Assembly (NCBI GenBank): GCA_005656395.1
Contig: SRSI01000059.1
Coordinates: forward strand, 1-64,000
Length of the DNA stretch: 64,000 bases
From: Strongyloides papillosus
Taxonomy: Eukaryota; Nematoda; Chromadorea; Rhabditida; Strongyloididae
Direction of reading: 5' to 3'
The notes under the pieces are model-generated. The model was not told the origin of the DNA. It did not search any database and saw nothing but the letters and a program-made list of their open reading frames with translations. This document shows positions 12,901 through 24,169 of the stretch, in pieces; positions within the stretch are counted from its first letter, which is position 1, and every line of letters begins with the position of its first letter. Position numbers and translations under genes: made by a program.

Positions 12901-15900
12901 AGAATAGTGCGGAAGCCTAATGATATTGAATTTAATTAATAATTGGCCGAGTTATGGCCCTAAGAGTGATGACCATTTTGAAAAAACGTCTCAAAAGTTA
13001 AATAGCCATAACTCAGTCATAACTTGACGAAAACAAACAAAATAGTATCTATTATATAGATCTATGTCTAACTTAAAAAATAAGGGTCTAACGAATTTTT
13101 TAGCTCAACTACGAAAGAAGTTATATTAATTTGAATGTCAACTTTTTTGCTTTTTTTCTGTTTTTATTGTAAAAATCAACTTTGTTCCAGACATAACTCT
13201 TTTCAAACTTGATCAATTTTTATGAACAAATGGTCATTTGATGTATTTTTTTTCAACTTAGTGCGGAAAATGGGTCTAAAAACTTTTGGTCCATAATCGG
13301 CCAAGTTATGTTTAAAAAACATCACTTTTTTGACACATTTTTGCATAGTTTTGTCTTTCAAAAAACTTTTGTAGAAGTGAACTGATTTTTTTGGTTTTTA
13401 ACTCATTTGAAATGTAAAAGTCAGGAATAAGGGGGAAACTTAATAGAATTTAGATTAATAAAGAATTAGCAAAGTTATGGTTTAATAAGTGATGACCATT
13501 TTTTCAGCAAATAATAAAAATTTAAATAGTTCTTACATAATGGAAACTTGAACAAATAAAGTAAACATAATTTTTTTAATAGATTTAGGTCTAACTTAAA
13601 AAATGAAACTATTGCGAAGTTTATAGCTTATCTAGAAAACGATTTATGCCAATTTTAGTGTCATTTTTCTTGCATTTTTCTGTTTTCTTTTGTAAAAATC
13701 ACTTTTGTTCTAGACATAACTCTTTTCAAACTTGATCAATTTTTATGGTCAAATAGTCATTTGGTGTATTTTTTTTCAACTAAAAGGGGAAAATAAGTTA
13801 CAAAACTTTTGGTCTACAATTTGACCAAGTTATGTTTAAAAAACACCAATTTTTCGACACATTTTTGTATAGTTTTTTACCAGAAATAACTATTTTTAAA
13901 GTTAATGGAATTTTATTGTTTATGACTCATTTGAAAGATACAACTCAGGAATAAGAAGGAAAATAAATACTTAAAATATTTGTAAAAAATTAATTAACTA
14001 ATGGATCAAAAGGTGATGATCATTTTTTTAGTAAAAATTAAAATTTTCCAATATTATAATTTTATGCAAAGTTGTTTAAAGAAAATAAAACTAATGTTAG
14101 CACATATAACAAAGTCTGGCATAAAATATAAAAACATTAACGAAATTTGTAGCTTGAAAACGAAAGAAGTTATTTTAGGTATTAATTTTTTTGTTTTTTC
14201 ATTTATACAGGGTGTCCCATAATTAACTCTCCACCTGCGAGAACTTATAACTTTTTTCTACGAAGAGATAAAAACGTGAAATTTTGCAGGTTAGTAGAAC
14301 TAAGAGACAATATTTTTTATTTTTTTTATTTTTAAAAAATTATGGTCCCATTGGGACTTATGGCCATTTTAAAAAAATGTGTTTTTTTCGCTTTTATGAG
14401 TATGTAACTTTTTTATATGAAGAGATATTAAGATGATTCTTTTACAGATCGAAAGCTCAACTTCTTTTGTACTAGAATCCTCAACATCATAAATATTAAA
14501 CTTCATTAACATTGTTTAATTTTTAACTAAAACAAAAAAACCACGATTTTTGCCAAAATTTCGTAGTTTTTTTAAAATTAAAGCTCGTTGAGAAGATTCT
14601 GGCAAAAGCTTTATCATTATTCTGATAGAGTAAACGATGCCCTATTCAACGGTAATAATCTTGTTTTCTAGTGATAAGTTTCAAGAAAGTTATTACAATC
14701 CAAAAATAGTCTAATTTTTCATTTTCTTTAATATTTGAAAAAAACTATGCTATTTCTTTCAATTTTTCAACATCGATAATGATTTTTTATTGAAAGTAGT
14801 TGAAATATTACTTTATTTTTTATTGCTAATTGTTCATATTTCGAACAAAATCCAATGAGAACAAGGTCGAAAATACGAAATTTTTGAAAGATGTATAAAA
14901 ATGCTCTTATAGGGCAATTATGATGTAAAATAGTATAAAATGCAGATAAATTACAATAAATGTTAAGAAAAATGATTTTTAAAAAAATTTAAGTGATAAA
15001 AATTATTGGAATTTTTTGGCCAAATATGGACAAATGAGCAATATACCTTAAATTGGCATACTTTATTGATAAAAATAACACTATTAGGTATTAAATATGT
15101 TAAAAAAATAGTGTCTATAACTTAATTTTTTACCAAAAGTACGAAATTTGTGGTCTTTGGTAAGTCATAACTTTCGTCAATGGCATTTGATTTTAATGTC
15201 ACTATACTCATTCGATAGAACTTCGTTAACTCCATCAGAATAATGATAAGACTTTTGTGAGAATCTTTTCAATGAGCTTTAACTTTGAAAAAACTACGAA
15301 ATTTTGGCAAAAATCGTGGTTTTTTTGTTTTAGTTAAAAATTAAACAATGTTAATGAAGTTTAATATTTATGATGTTGAGGATTCTAGTACAAAAGAAGT
15401 TGAGCTTTCGATCTGTAAAAGAATCATCTTAATATCTCTTCATATAAAAAAGTTACATACTCATAAAAGCGAAAAAAACACATTTTTTTAAAATGGCCAT
15501 AAGTCCCATTGGGACCATAATTTTTTAAAAATAAAAAAATAAAAAATATTGTCTCTTAGTTCTACTAACCTGCAAAATTTCACGTTTTTATCTCTTCGTA
15601 GAAAAAAGTTATAAGCTCTCGCAGGTGGGGAGTTAATTATGGGACACCCTGTATATTTATTAAATTAAGGTAGATATGTAGTTAATAGAGCAATGATATT
15701 AAATTATTTATTCTAATTTAGATAATATAATAGAAAGTCACCTACATTATTACTTGGAATGATTCAAATGTTCATTTTTATCCACTTTTTGATAAAAATA
15801 AAATTATTTTGTTGAGTAAATTTTCTACTTAACTAAGCAGTTTCAACAAATATAAATGTTATAAAATGATTTTAAAACTCAGAAATATTTCATGTATTAA

Positions 15901-16073
15901 AATAATATAACTATGTATTTTTGGTTATTTTATTTTTCCAAAAAAATTAAATTCAATGAAGCAATTTTTTTACACACCTACTTTGATTAATAAATTATTA
16001 AAAAAAAAATCTTTACTAAAAAATATGCTCTGCAGACCAGCCCTGACCTGCCGAAGGCGGGTCTAAGGCTGGT
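9975..16073. mobile_element. 6.1-kb fold-back element with tandem-repeat arms
   Basis: The left end ACCAGCCTTAGACCCGCCTT and the right end, read inverted, ACCAGCCTTAGACCCGCCTT are identical over 20 bases and stay similar inward. The arms (9975 to about 12480, and about 12630 to 16073) are reverse complements along their length, around an AT-rich centre at 12480-12630. Each arm is built from diverged tandem units of about 530 bp, for example repeats of the CGTTTTCTAGATAA-type block near 10965, 11480 and 12005. Each unit contains two half-units carrying an AGAGTTATGTCTGGAACAAA-like motif. There is no coding frame. The right arm is interrupted by a second element at 14208-15651. The class is uncertain: a fold-back transposon or an inverted satellite array. 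Confidence 0.75.
14208..15651. mobile_element. 1.44-kb fold-back element nested in the larger one
   Basis: It starts CAGGGTGTCCCATAATTAAC and ends with the reverse complement, flanked by TATA on both sides as a target-site duplication. Arms of about 430 bp (14208-14640 and 15220-15651) are near-perfect inverse copies around a unique AT-rich core. The related sequence at 26921-26945 lacks it and shows the empty site. No transposase is present, so it would have moved in trans. Confidence 0.8.
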
Positions 16074-16223
16074 TATTTAAATTTGAATATTGACAACTAT
16101 TTTGGAGACATTCCAACTAGTTTGCTTATTAGAATAATAAGATTATAATAATATATAAAAATATTATATAATAAAGTAACAAATTATTAAAATTATCTAA
16201 ATAAGAAATAGTCTTGTCTTTTA

Positions 16224-16703
16224 TTAATTGCAATTTGCATAAGGTATTAATTGTCTACAAAGATCTCTAACATATTTTTCGCCTTTTGTTATAAAATCAC
16301 AAATAAAATTATGTCTATTTATAACACCCCCTTTATCACAGTCTTTTCTAATTATTTTTGTATTGTTATAGTGGGATTTGTTATAATAATAAGTAATAGA
16401 AAGATCTAAAAATAAATAAATAGTCTTTTTCTATACTTTTTTACCATTATTTTCTATAGAACTATGATAAACATTTTGAGAAACACTAATTTTTTGGTTA
16501 CATAAACCAGTTACAGATGGAAAAGTTTTTCGATGTTTTTTGTTTTCAAGTGTCGCAGTAACATTTTCTATCGTAGTTCCACTACGGTCTTTTAAACATT
16601 CAGGTGTTCCATGAACATAAATTTTTAAATAACGGTCACAAAATACAACAATACAAAATATTGAAATAATTGTAAATACTGTTAATATTTTAGAAACATT
16701 CAT
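16224..16703 (-). CDS. small secreted transthyretin-like-type protein
   Basis: Two minus-strand exons, 16703-16445 and 16405-16224, with a 39-nt intron, give 146 residues. The signal peptide (MNVSKILTVFTIISIFC...) is followed by LKIYVHGTPECL, ENVTATL and TGLCNQ. Exon 2 supplies LSITYYY, RKDCDK, NFICDF and a Cys-containing tail. The four or more Cys positions match the gene at 9410, and the intron has the same phase. It is the left member of a head-to-head pair with 22452-22965, and its upstream DNA to about 17330 is the inverse of 21840-22450. Role unknown; secretion is predicted from the leader. Confidence 0.72.
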
Positions 16704-17690
16704 TTTTGAATACTTTACACTTTAAAAAAAATTTCTTTAAATACTAAAAGTTACTATACAAAATAATTAAAAATAAATATTTATATTCTGAAGAATCATA
16801 AAACAATAAATAAAATTACAAATATTGATATAATTTTTGTTGCAAGTTAGGAAAATTTCAATATCTTAGAATTCAGATTTTTATTAAATAAGAAAAATTT
16901 ATAAGATCTTGTCTATTATTATCTTATACTAAAAATAACAAACAATCAATTGCAGCACATGGTGAAGCTTTTGATTAACTCAAACCCAAAAACATATAAG
17001 CATAAAATAAAATATAAGCTTACAAGTACTAATTTAATATTTGTGTAGAAAATTAACGTTCAGAACTTGAGGATAACTTGCATAATAAAATAAAATTTAT
17101 AGATTAGTTCAAGTTAGTGAAATGTTTTTTGTTTCAAGTAGTTTATTTGATGTCTACAATTTACTTCTCTGTTTTAAGATCAAAGAACGTTTTTTAAAGC
17201 AATCAGTTTACGGATTATAGAACCTTTATATTCATTTTAGATTTGAGACACATTAAAACTTTGCTGACTTCATCTTTCATATTATCAACTTCTACATAAA
17301 AACAATTTATAATTTTTTTTAACAATAATTATTATTCAAAGTAAAAATTTTACTGGTGTTGTCACTACAATTAAAGATATAATATTAGAAAAGATATAAG
17401 AACAAAAGAGATACAATAAAACAATGACATATATTTAAAAATAATGACTTGACCATAGGTATTTCGTCTTTTATAAGCGAATAAAAGACATAAAGCCAAT
17501 ACGCATCAAACATAAGGTATCTGCATAACCTATGTTTGTCACTTCAAATGAATTATTTTATCATTTTCTTTCTTAGTAAATTTGATCATAAAAAAATTAA
17601 ATCAAAAAACAATTTATTTGCCATCCTATTTTAATACCTTTTTTAAAATAAAAAATATATTCTAATAGTTCAATATAATAAACAGAAGTA

Positions 17691-20600
17691 CAGGGTGGCC
17701 CGCTTAGAGCCCTTCAGATATTTGTATATATAACTTTGCCCATCCATGAAATACAAATGTGGTATTAAAATTATTTAGTTTTCAAGATACATACTATTAT
17801 CGTTTTGCAGATTTCATAGTGAAATTTGGATTCCGAATAAAACTTTAGATCATCAAAATTCAGGTACATTTTTCAATTTTAAATTAATGTAACTTGCTTA
17901 TGTAAAAAAATATTTTTATAAACGGTACCATTAATAAAAGAGCAACTTCTATCTATTTTTAAGATTTTATAAACGTAGAACATCAATAATTATTTTGAAT
18001 TTTTTATGTAAAAAATAAACATAAATTTTGTCAATAAATAGGTATTTTTTAACAATAATTTTTTGATAATATAATTTTTGAAAATACACTATTGCTATTT
18101 TTATAGAGTACACACAGAGAAATTTACACAAAAAAACATCCTTGGGTCATAATTTTTTGTCTCCAAATTAAAATTGCATAAAATTTTATTTTAATTATGC
18201 GAATTATCATCTTATGATTTTATCGCTTATCGGAAAACATTTCTGCTTTTTTTACAATATTTTTTTTTAAACAGACTATAAATTATTATTTTTTATCAGA
18301 TAGAATTAAAAATATTTATAATTTTTTAATAACATATAAATTATCTAAAATATTTATATAAATATTATCTAGTATTTAGTCCCATAAATTTTAAGTCCAC
18401 ATATGCTAGATAATTCTTAAATTTAAAATAAGAGGAAGAGAGATCACGAAATTATTTTTGATATTAAAACTTTTATCTATTTTAATATACGTAGCTTTAC
18501 ATGCCAATTTTCAAACATTACTAATGCTTAAAAAAATAATGAAAGTGAAAACTAATCTATACTTTGAATCTCAATCATATTTAATAATATAAACCTAGCC
18601 TTTTATACTAATTAGAAGTTTAATTTAAGCACTCACACACAGTTTTGACACTGAAAAATAATTCGATTTCCGGGCAGTACCTTTAAACAAAGAGAAAAAA
18701 ATTTATTTTTGTCTACAGTTGTCATCGAAAACTATTGGTGTTTCACGAATATTTTCTTGATAGGTTTAAAGTCATATGCGTCTGTACTGTTAAAAAATTT
18801 AAATTATTAATAGTAAAATTATAGAATAGGCAGTAACGTAATGTGACATAAAATAAATTAGAATTTTTTCACTGTATAGCCAGGATAAACTAATAAATAT
18901 TTATATTTTAGTAATTTTTGAGGTTGTTAATGAAAATATTTTTATTGTTTTAATAGATTAAGAAGAGCTCCATGAAACATGTGTAACATTACTAAATAAT
19001 TTTAAATATTGTTACCATTATTTGAATACTTCAATTTTATTAGGCTGGGGAATAAATAATGGCCGCGGACAGAAAAAATGAATTAAGGCAACATTTATTT
19101 TATTTAAGTTCATGTTAAATAAATTTATCGAAATAATACCCGTTAGAATCTACACACTTCTCTCAACGTTCTAACAACTTTTGAATCCCCGTTTTTATAA
19201 GATTCACGACTTTTGGATTTAATGAAAGTCGCTGAGACCACTTTCTCACGACTCCTGATTCTTAAACAATTTATCCTTAAAAAATACATCGAAATGCTCA
19301 AACAAATCGGAAATTGTAAGAAAGAGATCAGGTGAGTATGGAGAATGAGATAGAACCCCATATTTCAATTTACCAAGTTTTTTTAATACTAGTTTTGAAA
19401 AATGGCTTCTTATCTTGTCGTCCTATAATATTGGGTTATTCCTATTTTTAAAGTCGGACGGTTTTTTTTTAGTTTTTCATTCATTTTCTCCAGCCCCCGT
19501 CAATATATTTGAACTCTCTTGGCCACTGTTTTAGATTTAGCTCCACAATCTTTTATTAATTCTGAGTATTGGTAATAAATGGTCTTCTTTTACCCTCTTA
19601 AATATTGAGGTCAAAATTAACCCTTTGGAATTTCTCAAACCACCGACACAAAGAGCGTTCAGAAGTTGACCCTTCCCCCTCTGCATTTACTATATTTCGA
19701 TATGCTTCAACTCTATTACGTCAAAGTTTGAGCTCATGTAAGAAAATTACCCATAATTCTCTTTTTGATAACATTTTTAAGATCGGACATAACTTTTTTA
19801 AAAATCAATTTAAAAAATAAGGTAATATGAAAAATATTATTAGAGTAAGTTCCCTTACATTTCTACATAAAGAATGTTTTAATATGAATTTATTTATTTT
19901 AATTTTTTACAGTGGAAAGTTGTAGTAAGAATTTGCGACCACTATTTATTTCTCAACCTTATACAAATCTGCTTTTTCTTGAATTAATATGTAGTAATAT
20001 AACAATTTTTAACTAACATACATATCATTTTAGTTTTATAAATTTCATAAAGAAATCTGGATTCGTTCAGTGTTACAGATTTTCGAAATTTAGGTTCAAT
20101 TTATATGAAAGCATTTTTTTATAATTATTGCTCTTGGTAAAATAGTAAAGGGTAAAAAATAAAACTTTTCTTGTAACGCAATTTAATTTTCGTAAAAAAA
20201 ACTAATATATAACTGTTATGTGCCATCTAAATTTTATTTATCTAGTTTTGAGTTTACTTAACATTGTTTTTTTTATTCAAAATTTAATCTTGTTTTAGTT
20301 CTAGAAACGTTTAAGGAAATATTAAAAATAGTAATATTTATACAATAGTAAGTAAATATCAATAAGATTTTTAAAAATGTAAAAAATTTGAGTAGCTACT
20401 ATTTTTGTAATTCTTATTTATTGTTAATAAAAGTCTTCTACTATTTTGTGTATGCGCACCAATAAAACTTCTATAAAATTTTACTTTATTATAAAAAAGT
20501 TACTTCTTTACTATCTAATCTTAAGATATCATAAACATATAGGTCCAACAATTTGACTAATTCTTTGACATAAAAAGGTTGTAAATTTTTTTAAAAATTT

Positions 20601-21660
20601 TTAGAGGTAGTTTTTAGAAAAGTTTTTATAATATTCTAATTCAGTAAATAGGTACTCATTCAACTGATGTAATATCATTAATTATAATTGATTTTAAAGA
20701 AAATTGAAATTTGTCTAAGATCACCGTTATCATACATTTGAAAAAAAACATAAATATTATGTTTTCCAACATTTAAAAAATATTGAACTGAATATTATTA
20801 TAATTACTTACATTTGGTAATTAACGTAATATTATTCATTTCTTTATGTATTGTCCAAAAAAACTGCAATATCTTTTATTACTCAAACTTTTTTAAAAGT
20901 AATTGTTTCGATATTTTTACATTATTTGCTACCACATCATATTATTTTGCATAGCTATTACTCTAAAGAAACATTATTATCTATCTTTTTTAAGTATCGT
21001 ATATTAAATTCATTTTTATATCCTTCTTTGTTTGAAATACGAAAAATTAATAATCAAAATAAGATAATATCATGAATATTTTTGTTGATATAACATTATC
21101 AATGCCAAAAAATTAAATAAATTTGCATACTTTTTCTAATTGCTAGAAATATTATGAAAATAGTCAATAGTTGACTAATCCTGACTTTTTTCGAATTTAA
21201 TTGCAGTAAATGTTATTATACTCATTCGATATATATTTATTTACTCTATAAGGATAGTAAGAGCGTATTTTCAAAAATTATCTTATCGACATATTATTTT
21301 TAAAAATAATCAAAATATTGAAAAAATTTATGTTTGTTTTTAATATTAAAAAATTCAAAATAGTTTTTGGAATTCTATGTTCATGATGTTTTAAAAATAG
21401 ATAAAAGCTGCTCTTTTATAATCAACAACAATCATAAAACATCTTTTCTTATAAAAAAGTTGCATTAATTTGAATTTGAAAAATAGATATAAATTTTGAA
21501 AATTTATAACTTTTGCCCAGAATTTAAGTTTAATTTTGAGCCTGTAGAAAAATAACGCTATATTTCTTGGCTACAAAATAATTATACTGATACATGTATA
21601 TTCCAAGAATATCTAAAATTATGTATACAAATATCTAAAAAGCTTTGGATGGACATATTA
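17691..21660. mobile_element. fold-back element with CAGGGTGGCCC end, right end decayed
   Basis: The left end TACAGGGTGGCCCGC is the same type as at 27558. Inner arms 17700-18080 and about 21300-21660 are inverse copies: an AGATATTTGTATA block and a CTATTTTTAAGATTTTATAA-like block occur in both. The right terminus is not clean, so its limit is approximate. A mariner copy lies in the middle. Confidence 0.45.
19040..19961 (-). mobile_element. degenerate mariner transposon
   Basis: The element is 922 bp, with ends TTAGGCTGGGGAATAAATA and, inverted, TAAGGTTGAGAAATAAATA, and a TA on each side. The minus strand keeps transposase relics: near 19690-19610 a helix-turn-helix type CRWFEKFQRVNFDL, near 19330 HSPYSPDL, and near 19180-19100 GIQKLLER, stop, EKCVDSNGYYFDKF. 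Several stops and frame breaks are present and the length is short of a full mariner (about 1.3 kb), so it cannot encode an active enzyme. It is inserted in the fold-back at 17691. Confidence 0.82.
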
Positions 21661-22451
21661 TATTTTTGTTTACTATATGGAACCATTTTTAATATGTAAA
21701 TTATTTTAAGAAGACTAGAAAGAAATAGAATGAAAAAATGAATTTTTTTTAGATTTAATTTTTCATGATTAAATTTGATAAGAAATAAATAATAATATAT
21801 ATTATTTGAATAGCAATTACCAATGATCAAGATAGTTAATTTATTTTTGTGTGAAATTCGATAACGTGTATGATAGATTCAACAAAGTTTTAGATTGCTC
21901 TTAATTCAAAATAAATATAAAGGTTCTACAAACCGTAAACTGATTGCTCTGAAAACCAATCTTCAATTTTAAAAAAGAGGGGTAAAATGTAGATTATTAA
22001 TAAACTACTTAAAATTATTTCGCTTAGTTGATCTCAATTTTATTTTATTATGCAGGCTATCTTCTAGTCCCGAACGTTTATATGCTAAAAACATATTAAT
22101 TTAATTTTCGTATGTTTATAATTTACTTTTTGTTTCAAATTTATATATGGTTACATATTAGTTGAACAAAAGCATTATCATATATTGCAATTAATTGTTT
22201 GTTCTTTTTTTCTTACAATTTAATACTAAATAAAATCTTATAAATTTTATGTTTTAAAAAACAATTTCATTTTTATAATGTTGAAATTTTTTTAATCTAC
22301 AGTAAAAATAATATCAATATTTATTTTTAATCATATTTGTTGTTCTTTGATTCTTTAGAATCTAAATATTTATCTTTCAATAATTTTACATGGTAATTTT
22401 TACTATTTAAGGAAATTTTATTTTCATAATATTAAATTAAAATATTCAAAA

Positions 22452-22965
22452 ATGAAAGTTTTTGAAATATTAACAGTATTTATAATTATTTCAATATCTT
22501 ATATTGTTAGAATTTGTGCCAAGACTGTTCAACTTACTGTTCATGGAACACCTATATGTCGTCATAAATATTCTCCACCTGAGAAAATTTCTAATGAAAA
22601 TGTTACAGCGAAACTAAAACACAACAAATTTTCTGCTCCCTTAAAATCTAAATCTCTTCCATGTGATAAAAAAATTACTCTTTCTGCAAATGTTCAATAT
22701 TCTAATATAAGAGACAAAGGTAAAAAATCATAGGAAAAAAATTACTTATATATTTTTAGCTTTTTATGTGACTTACACTTATAGTAATTCCTCGACAAAT
22801 TTTACAGAAATAATTCCAACTGATTGTAAAAAAGATAATGTTTACAATGGACCTAATTATATTTGTGACTTTGGAGAACTCAATCCAAATAAATATGAGC
22901 GAGAACGTAAACAGGAATATGAAGATATTCTAGATAACATGGAAAGTGGTGCTGGTTTAGGTTAA
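22452..22965 (+). CDS. small secreted transthyretin-like-type protein
   Basis: Exons 22452-22719 and 22760-22965, with a 40-nt intron (AG|GTAAAA donor), give 157 residues. The leader is MKVFEILTVFIIISISY. Then come VQLTVHGTPICR, NVTAKL and LPCDK. Exon 2 starts in phase with FYVTYTYSN and continues IIPTDCK, YICDFGELNPN and a charged tail ending GAGLG. It shares start context, intron phase and Cys spacing with the genes at 9410 and 16224. Role unknown, probably secreted. It is the right-hand member of the head-to-head pair. Confidence 0.75.
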
Positions 22966-24165
22966 GATTTAAAGTAAGTGTCCCTTTACTAATTTCGAAG
23001 AATCTAAGTATTTAATGTGGTTTTTTAGCAGTAAATTATATTCTTAATAAGTATACATAAATAAAGATATTTAGATACATTTTGCACCAATTGGAGCAAA
23101 ACAATTTTTTTTACCTTATTAATTTTTTGGATCAATTTTTGATATAAATGTATTTTAATAAATTAATTTTTATATAGATAGTGTTTTTAAGACAATTAAT
23201 CATGTTTGAAGTGTTTTACAACATTTTTAAAATTTTTTTGACATTTATTTCCTTACTTGCATTTTGTATACAAATAATATTAAAGATGATTTTTTATTTG
23301 ACATACAAGCATATATAGTGATAGCTAAGAGTTTATGATATCGTCAAATACCTTCATATAAACATAACACCAAAATTAAAAATTGAAAAGCATTTGCTAT
23401 AAAAAAAACTGATTAACATCAGGTTGTCTACTCTAATTAGTGATTTATATTGTTTAAAAACATCGTTTTTTCAGGTTTCAGAAAATTTGTTAAAACGTGT
23501 TAAATTTGTTGAAAACATTATTAGCTAACTCTATAGACTTTTAAATATGCATAATGAACAAATTAATTTTATTTAAAATTCGAAAAATTTGTGCATCATT
23601 TATTCTAAAGATACTACATTTTTTTTACTTTTCTAAGTTTTTTAAAAAAATTTAAAAATTTTTAGCTATCCATGTTATTAAAAAGTTTATTTTATTTTAG
23701 TGTTATCAAATGGAATGACTTTATAATACGACAAGAATCTCATAGCAATTAATAGCAATCTAAAGTTAAAAAAGCAAAATTTTTAATTTTTATATCTTTT
23801 TTAAACTATATTATTAAAAAAATTTTCAAAATATTTTTGAAATTTTTAAAATTATGAAAAATTATATTTTTAAAAAATCATTTGTATATGCTCTAATTGC
23901 ACTTTTATGCTATAGTTATCCTAAAGCGAGTCCCTGGTGACCAGCATTTGGGATAGTGTTAGAATTTTTCCAATGCGGTCACCAGTAACCAAATTTAATA
24001 TATGTTACCTATTGTTGTTAAATTGTTATGTTATCTTTTGTTATTTATATGTACCCGTTATAGTCTAATGTTTGTTAATATTGTTGTTATAGGATTTACG
24101 CGATATAAATATAATAAATTTTTGTTACTCTATTACAAGTTGTATTTAATACATTTTATTTACTT
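22966..24165. other. gene-free stretch with one strong hairpin
   Basis: The sequence is AT-rich with no supported gene. The frame at 24002-24205 runs into the repeat arm and has no family motif. A GC-richer hairpin lies at 23934-23985. Confidence 0.4.
23934..23985. other. 52-base imperfect hairpin
   Basis: CTGGTGACC at 23934 pairs with GGTCACCAG at 23977. After one unpaired base, GCATTTGG pairs with CCAATGC with one bulge, around a loop of about 17 bases. It could be a microRNA-type precursor or a mobile-element end. Either is possible; nothing else supports a choice. Confidence 0.35.
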
Positions 24166-24169
24166 TAAA

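Larger units (their letters stand above)
16704..22451. other. inverted upstream arms around a fold-back element
   Basis: Outer arms of 16720-17330 and 21840-22450 are reverse complements with substitutions. Shared landmarks are AACAAACAATCAATTGCA against AACAAACAATTAATTGCA, and the AATCAGTTTACGG block. The centre holds the element at 17691-21660 and the mariner at 19040. No gene is supported; the small frames at 20851-21075 and 21582-21830 are AT-rich noise. Confidence 0.55.

Noticed and set aside
9975..16073. Helitron, because of the hairpin near the GGTCTAAGGCTGGT end
   Set aside because: Both ends are inverse copies and the arms are palindromic, which does not fit Helitron structure.
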